From Roseovarius spongiae (GTDB lineage: Bacteria; Pseudomonadota; Alphaproteobacteria; Rhodobacterales; Rhodobacteraceae): a stretch of DNA of 64,000 bases. The stretch is from positions 744,001 to 808,000 of the forward strand of contig NZ_RAPE01000001.1 in the NCBI RefSeq assembly GCF_003651245.1. Direction: 5' to 3'. Shown in pieces: positions 16,321 through 25,455 of this stretch. The notes beneath the pieces were generated by a model, which was not told the origin of the DNA, made no database searches, and worked only from the letters and a program-made list of their open reading frames with translations. The translations under genes were made by a program, and so were the position numbers. Numbering within the stretch: the first letter of the stretch is position 1; every line of letters starts with the position of its first letter.

Positions 16321-18129
16321 ATGCCCCGCTCCCCGAACGCAACCGACCCCCGCGCGAGCGGCTGGGTCACGATCGCCAAGGTCGCCCCCTATCTGTGGCC
16401 CGAAGGGCAGGGCTGGGCGAAGCGGCGCGTCGTGGCCTCGCTCATCGTGCTGGTGCTGGCCAAGCTCGTGTCGGTCGGGACGCCGTTCTTCTACAAGGCG
16501 GCGGTCGACGCGCTGGCGGGCGAGGGGCAGGAGGCGGCCTGGATGCTGGGCGCGGGCGCGGTCGGGCTGACCGTGGCCTATGGCGGGGCGCGGCTCTTGA
16601 ACGTGGGCTTCCAGCAGTTGCGCGACGCGCTTTTCGCGCGGGTGGCGCAGCGGGCGCTGAGGCGCCTGGCGCTGCGCACCTTCCGTCATGTCCACGCGAT
16701 GTCGATGCGCTATCACATTACGCGCAAGACCGGCGGGCTCAGCCGCATCATCGAGCGGGGCGTGAAGGGCGTGGAGTTCCTGCTGCGGTTCCTGCTCTTC
16801 TCCATCGGGCCGCTGGTGATCGAGCTGTTGCTGATCGGCGCGGTGCTCTGGACGCTGTTCGATTTCCGGTATATCGCCGTGGTGGTCGGGGTGATCGCGC
16901 TTTATGTCGTCTTCACCTTCAAGGTGACCGAATGGCGCGTGAAGCTGCGCCGTCGGATGAACGAGCAGGACACCGACGCCAACCAGAAGGCGATCGACAG
17001 CCTGCTGAACTACGAGACGGTCAAGTATTTCGGCGCCGAGACGCGCGAGGCGGAGCGCTACGACGCCGCGATGGCGGGGTACGAGGACGCGGCGATCAAA
17101 ACCTCCTATTCGCTCGCCTTCCTCAATTTCGGCCAGTCGCTGCTGATCACCGGCGGGCTGGTGATCGTCATGGTCATGGCCGCGCTCGGCGTGCAGGGAG
17201 GCGACATGACGGTGGGCGATTTCGTGATGGTCAACGCCTACATGATCCAGATTACCATGCCGCTCAATTTTCTCGGCACGGTTTACCGCGAGATCCGCCA
17301 GAGCCTCGTCGACATGGGCGAGATGTTCGGCCTCCTCGAGGCCCCGCCGGACGTGACCGACGCGCCGGACGCCGCGCCGCTCAGGCTGCGCGGCGGCGAG
17401 GTGGAACTGCGCGACGTGCATTTCGGCTACGAACCGGGGCGCGAGATCCTCGGCGGCGTCAGCCTCACCGCGCGTCCCGGAGAGACGGTGGCCATCGTCG
17501 GCGCGACCGGGTCGGGCAAATCGACCATCGGCCGGCTGCTGTTCCGATTCTACGACGTGAACGCGGGCGCGGTGCTGATCGACGGGCAGGACGTGCGCGC
17601 GGTGACGCAGGACAGCCTGCATGCGGCCATCGGCGTGGTGCCGCAGGACACAGTGCTGTTCAATGACACCATCGGCTACAACATCGCCTACGGGCGCGCC
17701 GGAGCCACACAGGCCGAGATCGAGCGGGCGGCGCATGACGCGCAGATCCACGCTTTCATCACCGCGCTGCCCGAAGGCTATGACACCACGGTGGGCGAAC
17801 GGGGCCTGAAGCTCTCGGGCGGGGAGAAGCAGCGCGTCGGGATCGCGCGCACGCTGCTGAAGGATCCGCCGATCCTGCTGCTGGACGAGGCGACATCGGC
17901 GCTCGACACCGCGACCGAGCGCGAGATCCAGGCCGCGCTGGCGCGCGCGGGGCAGGGGCGCACGGTGCTGATGATCGCGCACCGGCTTAGCACGGTGGCG
18001 GACGCGGACCGGATCATCGTGCTCGAGGATGGGCGCGTGGTGGAGACGGGCAGCCATGCAGAGTTGCTGGCGCGCGGCGGGCGCTATGCCGGGCTCTGGG
18101 CTCGCCAGCAGGCGGAAGAGGCGGCCTAG
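16321..18129 (+). CDS. Atm1/HMT1-type ABC transporter (fused permease and ATPase)
   Basis: The 602-residue half-transporter has a six-helix ABC-B permease domain (about residues 30-330). Its ATPase domain shows Walker A GATGSGKST, signature LSGGEKQRVGIART, Walker [13 protein letters not shown] and switch His in MIAHRLSTV. NQKAIDSLLNYETVKYFGAE is typical of the mitochondrial Atm1 / bacterial heavy-metal subgroup, which exports glutathione-conjugated metals or sulfur species. A glutathione reductase and a GST are encoded elsewhere in the window. It runs tail-to-tail with the RND gene, 7 bases apart. Confidence 0.9.
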   Translation: MPRSPNATDPRASGWVTIAKVAPYLWPEGQGWAKRRVVASLIVLVLAKLVSVGTPFFYKAAVDALAGEGQEAAWMLGAGAVGLTVAYGGARLLNVGFQQLRDALFARVAQRALRRLALRTFRHVHAMSMRYHITRKTGGLSRIIERGVKGVEFLLRFLLFSIGPLVIELLLIGAVLWTLFDFRYIAVVVGVIALYVVFTFKVTEWRVKLRRRMNEQDTDANQKAIDSLLNYETVKYFGAETREAERYDAAMAGYEDAAIKTSYSLAFLNFGQSLLITGGLVIVMVMAALGVQGGDMTVGDFVMVNAYMIQITMPLNFLGTVYREIRQSLVDMGEMFGLLEAPPDVTDAPDAAPLRLRGGEVELRDVHFGYEPGREILGGVSLTARPGETVAIVGATGSGKSTIGRLLFRFYDVNAGAVLIDGQDVRAVTQDSLHAAIGVVPQDTVLFNDTIGYNIAYGRAGATQAEIERAAHDAQIHAFITALPEGYDTTVGERGLKLSGGEKQRVGIARTLLKDPPILLLDEATSALDTATEREIQAALARAGQGRTVLMIAHRLSTVADADRIIVLEDGRVVETGSHAELLARGGRYAGLWARQQAEEAA

Positions 18130-18136
18130 GCCCTCG

Positions 18137-21100
18137 TCACTCGGCAGCGCGCAGCGGCTTGCCCTCCGTGTGCCGGGCGTCTTCCTCCTCCGCCCCTCGC
18201 GGGGCATCTTCGGCAATGGCGTCGTCCCAGATGATCTCGGGCGCCTTCAGGCGTCGCGCGGCGCGGGCGAGCGCCCAGTCGCGCGCGGCGCGCGACGAGC
18301 GGCCCATCGACAGCGCCGCAAGACCTCGCGCGATCCACTGCACGTAAGTTCCCGCCCAGACCCTGAGCGCGAGCATCGAGGGCGTGAACACCAGCGTCAG
18401 CAGCGTCGCGGTCCCGAGGCCGAAGACCACCGCCGTGGCGAGTTGCTTCCACCAGAGCGCGGTCGGGCTGTTGAAGCTGTAGCCGCCGTTGATGAAGTCG
18501 AGGCTGAGCCCGAACATCATCGGCGCAAGCCCCGCCATTGTGGTGATCGTGGTCAGCAGCACCGGGCGGATGCGCGCCTCGGCGGTGCGGGTGATCGCCT
18601 CTGTGCGGGGCATGTAGCGGGCGTATTCCTGGTAGGTGTCGATCAGCACGATGTTGTTGTTCACCACGATCCCCGCGAGCGCGACGATCCCTGTGCCGGT
18701 CATGATGATCGAAAACGTCTGGCCCATGACCAGCATCCCGATCAGCACGCCGGTGGTGCTCAGCACCACAGCCAGCAGCACCAGAACCGCGTTGTAGACG
18801 CTGTTGAACTGCGCCAGCAGGATGATGAACATCAGCCCCAGCGCGCCCGCGAAGGCCTTCTGCAGAAAGGCGCCGGCTTCTTCCTGGTCCTCCTGGTCGC
18901 CGGTCCATTCATGGCTCACGCTCGCCGGCAGCGGGTCGGTCGCGAGCCAGTCGTTCAGCAGCGCGATTCGCTCGTTCGCGGTGATCGGCACGGTGGTCTG
19001 CGCGCCGTCCTCGCTGGTGACGGTCCTCGTCAGGCCGCTCCTGACCCCGGCCTTGACGTCGAAATACCGCTTCTGGTCGACCCGGTCGATCTGGGCAAGC
19101 TTCTGCACCGGTTCGCGGGTGATGAAGTTCGACAGCGGCACGAGGCCGCGCTCGGTGCGCACCCTGAGCGTGTCGAGCGTCGAGAGCACCCGGTCCTCGC
19201 GCGGCAGGCGCACGCGGATGTCGATCTCCTCGTCCGAGGTGGGCACCCGCATCGTGTCGAGGAAGACGCCGCGCGTGACCAGCTGCACCATCGCGCCCAC
19301 GGTGGCAACGTCGGCGCCGTAGCGACCGGCCTTTTCCACGTCGACGTCGATCTTCCAGTCGATGCCCGGCAGCGGGGTCGTGTCCTCGATCAGCGTGAGA
19401 CCCGTCGTGTTCTCGAATTTTGCGCGCACGATCCGCGCGGCCTCTTTCAGATCGGCCCAGTCGTCGCCCTTGAGTCGCAGGTGCACCGGCTTGGCCGAAG
19501 CCGGCCCGCCGGTTTCGCCGAGGATCTCAATGCGGATGCCGGGGATGCGCTCGAGCTTGTCGGTGAGCTGGCGGATGATCTCGTTGCCTTCCATCGCGTC
19601 CGACTTCACCTCGCGCTCCAAGAGGCCCCAGGCCCAAGGCTCGGTGACGGTCGGGCGGTCCTCCCAGGGGATCGTCTCGAACTGGACCTGCCCGATGGTG
19701 TCGAGCGGCGCCTGCGCGCCGCCGGTGTTGCTATCGAGCCCGCCCTTGCCGGCGAAGGCGAAGACGGTGTCGATGCCCGGCTGGGCGAGCACGATTTCCT
19801 CGGCCTGCCGCACGAGCGCGTCCTTCTGCTCGATCGAGAGGTTGCCGCGCCCGCGCACGTAGACGATGCCGCGCTCGGGCTCGGTGTCGACGAAGAACTC
19901 GGTGCCGTTGTTGTTGTTCATGTAGTAGATCAGGGTCGTGCCGACGACGACGAAGACCGCGCAGAAGGCGAGGATCGGCCCGACGGGATTGCCCGCGATC
20001 ATGTGGATGAACCGCCCGAACCCGCTGCGCCGATAACCCGAGCGCACCCGCTCGTTACGGCGTGGGGCGATCGCGCGCACGGCGCGGCGCAGACCGCCCG
20101 AAACCCGGCGGAAGACGGCCATCAGCCCCAGCAGCAGCGCCGTGACCGAGGCGGTGGCCAGCATGCCCAGCACCACGGTCAGCAGCAGCAACGCGAAGAT
20201 TTCCGCGAGCCCGGGGACGACCGAGCCGAGGATCGCGCCCATGTCGAGCGCCGCAAAGCGACCCTGAACCAGCGTCAGAAGCTGCGGAATGGACCAGCCC
20301 GCCGCCAGCAGCGCCCCCAGCGTCAGCGGGAAAAGCATCAGGTGCCAGAGCCAGAAGCCGTGCGCGATCTGCGCGACGCGCTCGCTGAGCCAGCGTTCGG
20401 CCCGCCCGGTCACCCCGCCGATCACCGGCAGGTAGATCAGCGCCACCAGCAGCGAAGAGGAGAGCACGAAGATCAGCGTCACCGGCAGCATCCGCATGAA
20501 CTGCCCGGCGATCCCCGGCCAGAACAGCATCGGCAGAAAGGCGCAGAGCGTCGTCGCGGTCGAACTGGCCACCGGCCAGAACATCCGCTTGGCTGCGTCG
20601 GTGTAGGCGTGCATCGGACCCTGCCCGTCGGCGATGCGCTTGTCGGCGTATTCGACGATGACGATGGCCCCGTCGACCAGCATCCCCACGGCGAGGATCA
20701 GCCCGAACATCACCATGTTGGACACGGTCACCCCCATCAGCGCCAGCATGGCGAAGCAGAGCAGGAACGATGTGGGGATCGCGAACCCCACCAGCAGCGC
20801 GGGCCGGATGCCGAGCGCGGCCAGCACCACGATCATCACCAGCGCGATCGCGGTCAGCACCGACCCTTCGAGCTGGCTGACCATCGAGGCCACGGTGCGC
20901 GACTGGTCGTTCGAGGCGCCGACTTCGACCACCGCCTTGAGTTGCTCGGGCCATTCGGCGCGCGCCGCGTCGACCGTGGCGCGCACGAGCGCCGCGGTGT
21001 CGATGATGTTGAACCCCTTGCGCTTGACCACCTGAAGCGCGACCGTGGTGTCGCCATCGAACCTCGCCGTGCCGTCGCGATCCTCGAAGGTGAGGTTGAT

Positions 21101-21877
21101 GCGCGCCAGCTCGCCCAGCAGCACCTGGCGGTCGCCGTTGTTCTTGATCGGCAGGCGGTAGATGTCGCGGGTCTTGTCGAAGGAGGACGGGATCTTGACC
21201 GCGAAGGCGCCGCTGTCGGTGCTGACCTCGCCCGCCGCGATCAGTTGGTTGTTGTTGCGCACCACGTTGATCAGCTCGCCCGCCGTCACGTTGTAGGCTT
21301 CGAGCCGCAGCGGATCGATCACCACCTCGACCATTTCGTCGCGGCTGCCGGCGATCCCGGCCTCGAGCACCGGCTCGAGCGCCTCGAGCCGGTCCTGCAA
21401 ATCCTTGGCAAGCTGCGTCATCATCCGTTCGGGCACGTCGCCGGTAAGGTTGACGATGATGATCGGGAACTCGGAAAAGTTGATCTCGTTGATCGTGTAT
21501 TTTTCCGCGCCCTCGGGGAACTTGGCCTCAGCGGTGTTCATCGCGTCCCGCACGTCGGCCATGATCGCGGTCTTGTCCCAGCCGAACTCGAACTCGAGCG
21601 CGACGCCGGCATAGTTCTCGGCCGCGGTGCCCGAGATTTTCTTGAGCCCGTCAAGGTCGCTCAGCTCGGTCTCCATGACCTTCACCAGCAGCTTCTCGCT
21701 GTCCTCGGCGGAGATGCCGGGGAAGGGGACCGAAACGAACAGTGCAGGGATCTCGATATCCGGCTCGCCCTCCTTGGGTAGGCTGACATAGGCCAGCCCC
21801 CCGGCGAGCAGCGACAGCACCACGAAGGCGATCACCATGCGCGCCCGCGCGGCGGCCCAGTCGACGAGTCCGGTCAC
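18137..21877 (-). CDS. RND-family efflux transporter (inner membrane pump), variant
   Basis: The 1246-residue protein has AcrB-like architecture: first helix near residues 14-32, a porter domain (PFPGISAEDSEKLLVKVMET), the second-to-sixth helices at about 335-490, and a matching second half. Two features are unusual. The TM4 acidic pair is VDG at 401-403, where AcrB has two Asp, and a roughly 140-residue stretch (about 490-630) with additional hydrophobic segments lies between TM6 and TM7. Typical AcrB length is about 1040. It is co-transcribed with the adaptor (4-base overlap); no TolC-type partner is adjacent. Confidence 0.9.
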   Translation of the reverse strand: MTGLVDWAAARARMVIAFVVLSLLAGGLAYVSLPKEGEPDIEIPALFVSVPFPGISAEDSEKLLVKVMETELSDLDGLKKISGTAAENYAGVALEFEFGWDKTAIMADVRDAMNTAEAKFPEGAEKYTINEINFSEFPIIIVNLTGDVPERMMTQLAKDLQDRLEALEPVLEAGIAGSRDEMVEVVIDPLRLEAYNVTAGELINVVRNNNQLIAAGEVSTDSGAFAVKIPSSFDKTRDIYRLPIKNNGDRQVLLGELARINLTFEDRDGTARFDGDTTVALQVVKRKGFNIIDTAALVRATVDAARAEWPEQLKAVVEVGASNDQSRTVASMVSQLEGSVLTAIALVMIVVLAALGIRPALLVGFAIPTSFLLCFAMLALMGVTVSNMVMFGLILAVGMLVDGAIVIVEYADKRIADGQGPMHAYTDAAKRMFWPVASSTATTLCAFLPMLFWPGIAGQFMRMLPVTLIFVLSSSLLVALIYLPVIGGVTGRAERWLSERVAQIAHGFWLWHLMLFPLTLGALLAAGWSIPQLLTLVQGRFAALDMGAILGSVVPGLAEIFALLLLTVVLGMLATASVTALLLGLMAVFRRVSGGLRRAVRAIAPRRNERVRSGYRRSGFGRFIHMIAGNPVGPILAFCAVFVVVGTTLIYYMNNNNGTEFFVDTEPERGIVYVRGRGNLSIEQKDALVRQAEEIVLAQPGIDTVFAFAGKGGLDSNTGGAQAPLDTIGQVQFETIPWEDRPTVTEPWAWGLLEREVKSDAMEGNEIIRQLTDKLERIPGIRIEILGETGGPASAKPVHLRLKGDDWADLKEAARIVRAKFENTTGLTLIEDTTPLPGIDWKIDVDVEKAGRYGADVATVGAMVQLVTRGVFLDTMRVPTSDEEIDIRVRLPREDRVLSTLDTLRVRTERGLVPLSNFITREPVQKLAQIDRVDQKRYFDVKAGVRSGLTRTVTSEDGAQTTVPITANERIALLNDWLATDPLPASVSHEWTGDQEDQEEAGAFLQKAFAGALGLMFIILLAQFNSVYNAVLVLLAVVLSTTGVLIGMLVMGQTFSIIMTGTGIVALAGIVVNNNIVLIDTYQEYARYMPRTEAITRTAEARIRPVLLTTITTMAGLAPMMFGLSLDFINGGYSFNSPTALWWKQLATAVVFGLGTATLLTLVFTPSMLALRVWAGTYVQWIARGLAALSMGRSSRAARDWALARAARRLKAPEIIWDDAIAEDAPRGAEEEDARHTEGKPLRAAE

Positions 21878-23130
21878 TGGGTCATGTCCCGGTAGCTTGG
21901 TTTGACCGGCACGCCGCTGGTGACGTATTCCTGCCCGATGACGATCACGTCCGCCTGCGCGGGCAAGCCCGCGACCCAGACGCCGCGCACCGTGTCGCGT
22001 ATCAGGGTGACAGGTGTGAAATCGGCGCTTGAATCGTCGCTCACGACCCGCACGCCGAGCGCGCCGTCGTCGTTGAGCGTGAGCGCGGATTGCGGCAGCA
22101 GGTGCGCATCGGTTCCGTCCGAGGCGATGGCGATTTCCGCGCTTTGCCCTGCGCGCAACGCCAGATCGGGGTTGGGCGCCATGATCTCGATGCGGAAGGT
22201 GCGCGTTTCTGGGTCGGCGTCGCGCGAGATGAAGCTGACCTCGCCGGTCACCTCCTGCCCCGAGACGAGGGCGGCGTGCGCCTCTGCGCCCGGCGCCACC
22301 TTGGCGACCTCGGTTTCGGGCACGTAGCCGACCAGCTTGATCGGGTCGAGCTGGATCACCGTGGCGCAGAGCGCGCCGGGTTGCAGCAGGCTGCCCAGTT
22401 CGGCGGTGTCGGATTCAAGCAGCCCGTCGAAGGGCGCGCGCATCTCGAGGCGGGCGATCTCGTCCTCGGCGGCGGCGACGGCGGCCTCGGCGGCGCGGAT
22501 GCCAGTACGGGCCGCCTCGAGCCCGGACTTGGCCGATTGCACCGCCGCCTGCGCGGAGCTGAGCGCGGCGCGCGTTTCGGCGACGCGGGATTCGGAGGCG
22601 TAGCCGCCCTCTGACAGCTTGGTGGCGGCGGTGTTGTTGATCTCCGCCTCGGCCACGCGGGCTTGCGCCTCGGCGAGCCGCGCCTCGGCCTCGGGGACGC
22701 GGGCGCGGGCCTCATCACGTCGTGCGCGTGCCTCGTCGAGCGTCGCCTCGCGCGAGGCCGGATCGAGCCGGCAGAGCAACTGTCCCTCGGCGACCGCGCT
22801 GCCCTTGCGCAGCGGTTCGGAAATGACTTGGCCCGAGGTTTCCGCGCGGATTTCCACCTGCCGGTCGGCGGCGGTCTGCCCACGCAGCACGATCGCGCTG
22901 TCGATGGTCTGCGCGACCGAGTGGATCGCGACGACGCGCACCGGGCCGGCGGCGGCTGCGGATTCGGCTGCGGTGGCATCCGGCGCGCTGGCGGTTTCGG
23001 CGGCCTCAGCCCCGGCGGCCTCGCCCGGGGCCGTGCCGCCCAGCATTTCCATCACGGCTTCGCGTTGGAAAACAACGCCATAAATCACGGCGCAGACCAC
23101 GAGGGCGGCAAGGATGGGGAAAAGTCGCAT
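21874..23130 (-). CDS. periplasmic adaptor subunit of RND efflux pump (AcrA/MFP family)
   Basis: The 418-residue protein has an N-terminal anchor helix (ILAALVVCAVIYGVVF). A lipoyl-like half-motif (VEIRAETSGQVISE) comes next, then a long alanine-rich coiled-coil hairpin at about 130-235 and the second half-motif near RLEMRAPFDGLLE. Beta-barrel and membrane-proximal domains complete the protein. It links the RND pump to an outer-membrane channel. It is the first gene of the two-gene operon; its promoter must lie in the 218-base gap shared with the divergent YfgM-like gene. Confidence 0.92.
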   Translation of the reverse strand: MRLFPILAALVVCAVIYGVVFQREAVMEMLGGTAPGEAAGAEAAETASAPDATAAESAAAAGPVRVVAIHSVAQTIDSAIVLRGQTAADRQVEIRAETSGQVISEPLRKGSAVAEGQLLCRLDPASREATLDEARARRDEARARVPEAEARLAEAQARVAEAEINNTAATKLSEGGYASESRVAETRAALSSAQAAVQSAKSGLEAARTGIRAAEAAVAAAEDEIARLEMRAPFDGLLESDTAELGSLLQPGALCATVIQLDPIKLVGYVPETEVAKVAPGAEAHAALVSGQEVTGEVSFISRDADPETRTFRIEIMAPNPDLALRAGQSAEIAIASDGTDAHLLPQSALTLNDDGALGVRVVSDDSSADFTPVTLIRDTVRGVWVAGLPAQADVIVIGQEYVTSGVPVKPSYRDMTQ

Positions 23131-23348
23131 CTGATACCTTTGCGGCGCGTGTTGCTCTCATTGCGCAGTTCATGCTCTGAGCTTAACATTTCAATGGAAA
23201 ATACGCTGAACTAACCGGTTCAATTTAATCATGCGCCCCGCGCGGCGCAATACGTGGCCGGCGCGCAACACGCCCGGCCCTTGGCAGGGCTGGGTGGACG
23301 CGTTAAGAGGGGCCGGATCAAGATCACCGCACGCGTCACGAGGCCGCT

Positions 23349-24020
23349 TTGAGCAATACCGACAGTTTCATCGACGAAGTGACCGAAGAGGTCCGCCGCG
23401 ACCGCTTGTTCCGCCTGATGCGCCGCTATGGCTGGATCGCGGTGCTGGCCGTCATCCTGCTGGTCGGCGGGGCGACCTGGCACGAATGGCGAAAGGCGCA
23501 GGAGCGCGCCACCGCGGAGGCGCTGGGCGACGACATCATCGCCGCGCTGAACGCCGAAGACGGCGCCGCGCGGGCCGCCGCGCTCGAATCGATCGAAACG
23601 CCCGAGGGACGCGCGCGCACTGTGATCGACATGATGGCCGCGTCCGAGCAGATGGACGAGGCGCCGGGCGAGGCCGCCGCGCGCCTGATGGCGATCGCCG
23701 ACCGCTCCGACGTGGAGCAGATCTATCGCCAGATCGCCACGCTCAAGGCGGTGATGATCCCCGACAGCGGCCTTGACGCGCAGGACCGCCGCGAGCGGCT
23801 GGACGGCCTCGCGCTGGGCGGCGGGATCGTGCGGCTCTTGGCCGAGGAACAGCTCGCCTATCTCGACATCGAGGCGGGCGATACGGAGAAGGCCATCGAA
23901 CGGCTGAACCAGATCGCCGCCGACGCCGGCGCGACGCCGGGCTTGCGTCGCCGGGCGACACAAGTGATTGTGGCCCTGGGTGGCGAACCCGCCGGGACGC
24001 AGGATGACGCGGACGAGTGA
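23349..24020 (+). CDS. YfgM-like inner membrane TPR protein
   Basis: The 223-residue protein has one membrane helix (about residues 28-48, GWIAVLAVILLVGGATW) preceded by an acidic, then basic cytoplasmic segment (FIDEVTEEVRRDRLFRLMRR). The periplasmic helical region (AYLDIEAGDTEKAIERLNQI) reads as a tetratricopeptide-like domain. In E. coli YfgM is an SecYEG-associated ancillary chaperone encoded next to bamB, and the order here (this gene, bamB-like, der) is the same. Confidence 0.8.
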   Translation: MSNTDSFIDEVTEEVRRDRLFRLMRRYGWIAVLAVILLVGGATWHEWRKAQERATAEALGDDIIAALNAEDGAARAAALESIETPEGRARTVIDMMAASEQMDEAPGEAAARLMAIADRSDVEQIYRQIATLKAVMIPDSGLDAQDRRERLDGLALGGGIVRLLAEEQLAYLDIEAGDTEKAIERLNQIAADAGATPGLRRRATQVIVALGGEPAGTQDDADE

Positions 24021-24069
24021 CGTCATCGGCGCGAAAGGCGCATAAGTGCATAGACGGGGGACGTAAACG

Positions 24070-25407
24070 GTGAGACGCAATGCTTTGATGCTTGGCCTGG
24101 CGGCGCTCGGGCTTCTGGCCGCCTGCGCCAAGGAGGACGAGGTTCTCACCGGCGAGCGCGAGAACATCTTCGCCGTCGTCGGGGACGCCGAGGCCGACAA
24201 GATACCCACCATCGCCGCCGCATCGGTCAATGACGGCCCCGCCCCGATCAGCCTGCCGCCCGTGCAGGTCAACGCCGAATGGCGCCAGGCCACCGGATCC
24301 GCCAGCGGCCGCGCGGCGCATCCGGCGCTTTCGGCCGCGCCGCAACTGGTCTGGTCCGCGAATATCGGCAAGGGCGACAGCGCGCGCAGCCGGATCACCG
24401 CGCAGCCGGTGGTCGCGGGCGGGCGCGTCTTCACGCTTGACGCCAATGCGACGGTCAGCGCGCATTCCACCTCGGGCAAGGCGCTCTGGACCGCCAATCT
24501 CGTGCCGGTCAACGATTCCCCCGGCGACGGATCCGGGGGCGGGCTGGCCTTTGGCGACGGCAAGCTCTTCGTTTCCAGCGGCTTTGGCCGGCTGACCGCG
24601 CTCGACCCGGAGAGCGGCGCCGAGATCTGGGAGCAGGAGTTGCGCCAGACCGCCACCGGCAGCCCCGCCGTCTATGGCGACCTGGTCTACCTGGTCGCGG
24701 GGGATGATGTCGCCTGGGCGCTCGACACCGGTACCGGGCGGATCAAGTGGCGGCTGACGGCTACGCCCGACATCAACAACATGCTCGGCGGGCCCGCGCC
24801 CGCCGTTTCGGACAAGTACGCAGTCTTCGCCTTCGGCTCGGGCGAGGTGCAGGGCGCGTTCCGCAAGGGCGGACTGCGCCTCTGGGACGCGCAGATCGCC
24901 GGACGCCGCCACGGACTGGCGCAGTCGCGCGTGAACGACATCGTCGGCGATCCGGTGATCGACGGCGAGCGGCTTTATGTCGGGAACCAGTCGGGACGCA
25001 TGGCCGCGCTCAGGATCTCCAACGGCGAGCGCATCTGGTCCGCCGACGAAGGCCCGATGAGCCCGGTCTGGCCTGCGGGGGGCGACATCTTCATGGTGAC
25101 CGACCGCAACGAACTGGTCCGGCTGGACGGCGAGACGGGCGCGCGCGTCTGGGGCGCTCGGCTGCCCTTCTTCACCAAGGACCGCCCGCGCCGCCAGGCC
25201 GAGGTCTATGCCCATTACGGCCCCGTCATCGCGGGCGGGCAGGTGGTGGTCGCCTCCAATGACGGCTACCTTCGGTTCTTCGATCCCGTGTCGGGCGCGC
25301 TGCGCCGCACGGTCGCGGTGCCCGGCGGCGCGACCACCGCGCCGGTCATCGCGAACCGCACGCTCTATGTCGTGTCGACCAAGGGCGTTCTGCACGCTTT
25401 CCGTTAG
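24070..25407 (+). CDS. bamB: BamB-like beta-propeller lipoprotein (PQQ-like repeats)
   Basis: The 445-residue protein starts at GTG. It has a lipoprotein signal peptide ending in LGLLAACAKE, with the acylated Cys at about 19. Repeated propeller blades follow, with Trp-containing motifs such as GKALWTANL, GAEIWEQEL, GRIKWRLTA, GERIWSADEG and GARVWGARL. BamB is the propeller subunit of the BAM complex that folds outer-membrane proteins. The gene follows the YfgM-like gene by 49 bases and precedes der by 48 bases. Confidence 0.85.
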   Translation: MRRNALMLGLAALGLLAACAKEDEVLTGERENIFAVVGDAEADKIPTIAAASVNDGPAPISLPPVQVNAEWRQATGSASGRAAHPALSAAPQLVWSANIGKGDSARSRITAQPVVAGGRVFTLDANATVSAHSTSGKALWTANLVPVNDSPGDGSGGGLAFGDGKLFVSSGFGRLTALDPESGAEIWEQELRQTATGSPAVYGDLVYLVAGDDVAWALDTGTGRIKWRLTATPDINNMLGGPAPAVSDKYAVFAFGSGEVQGAFRKGGLRLWDAQIAGRRHGLAQSRVNDIVGDPVIDGERLYVGNQSGRMAALRISNGERIWSADEGPMSPVWPAGGDIFMVTDRNELVRLDGETGARVWGARLPFFTKDRPRRQAEVYAHYGPVIAGGQVVVASNDGYLRFFDPVSGALRRTVAVPGGATTAPVIANRTLYVVSTKGVLHAFR

Positions 25408-25455
25408 GCCGCGAATGGGGTAACAGGGCGTTCTGATCCGCCCCGGAGCCGCGAC

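Noticed and set aside
16303-18216. A long minus-strand open frame antisense to the Atm1-type transporter
   Set aside because: The plus strand holds intact Walker A, signature and Walker B motifs; the antisense product has no recognisable domain.
18029-21781. A 1250-codon plus-strand open frame antisense to the RND pump
   Set aside because: Its translation is His/Arg/Gln-rich low-complexity typical of antisense frames in GC-rich genes; the minus strand encodes a complete RND protein with clear motifs.
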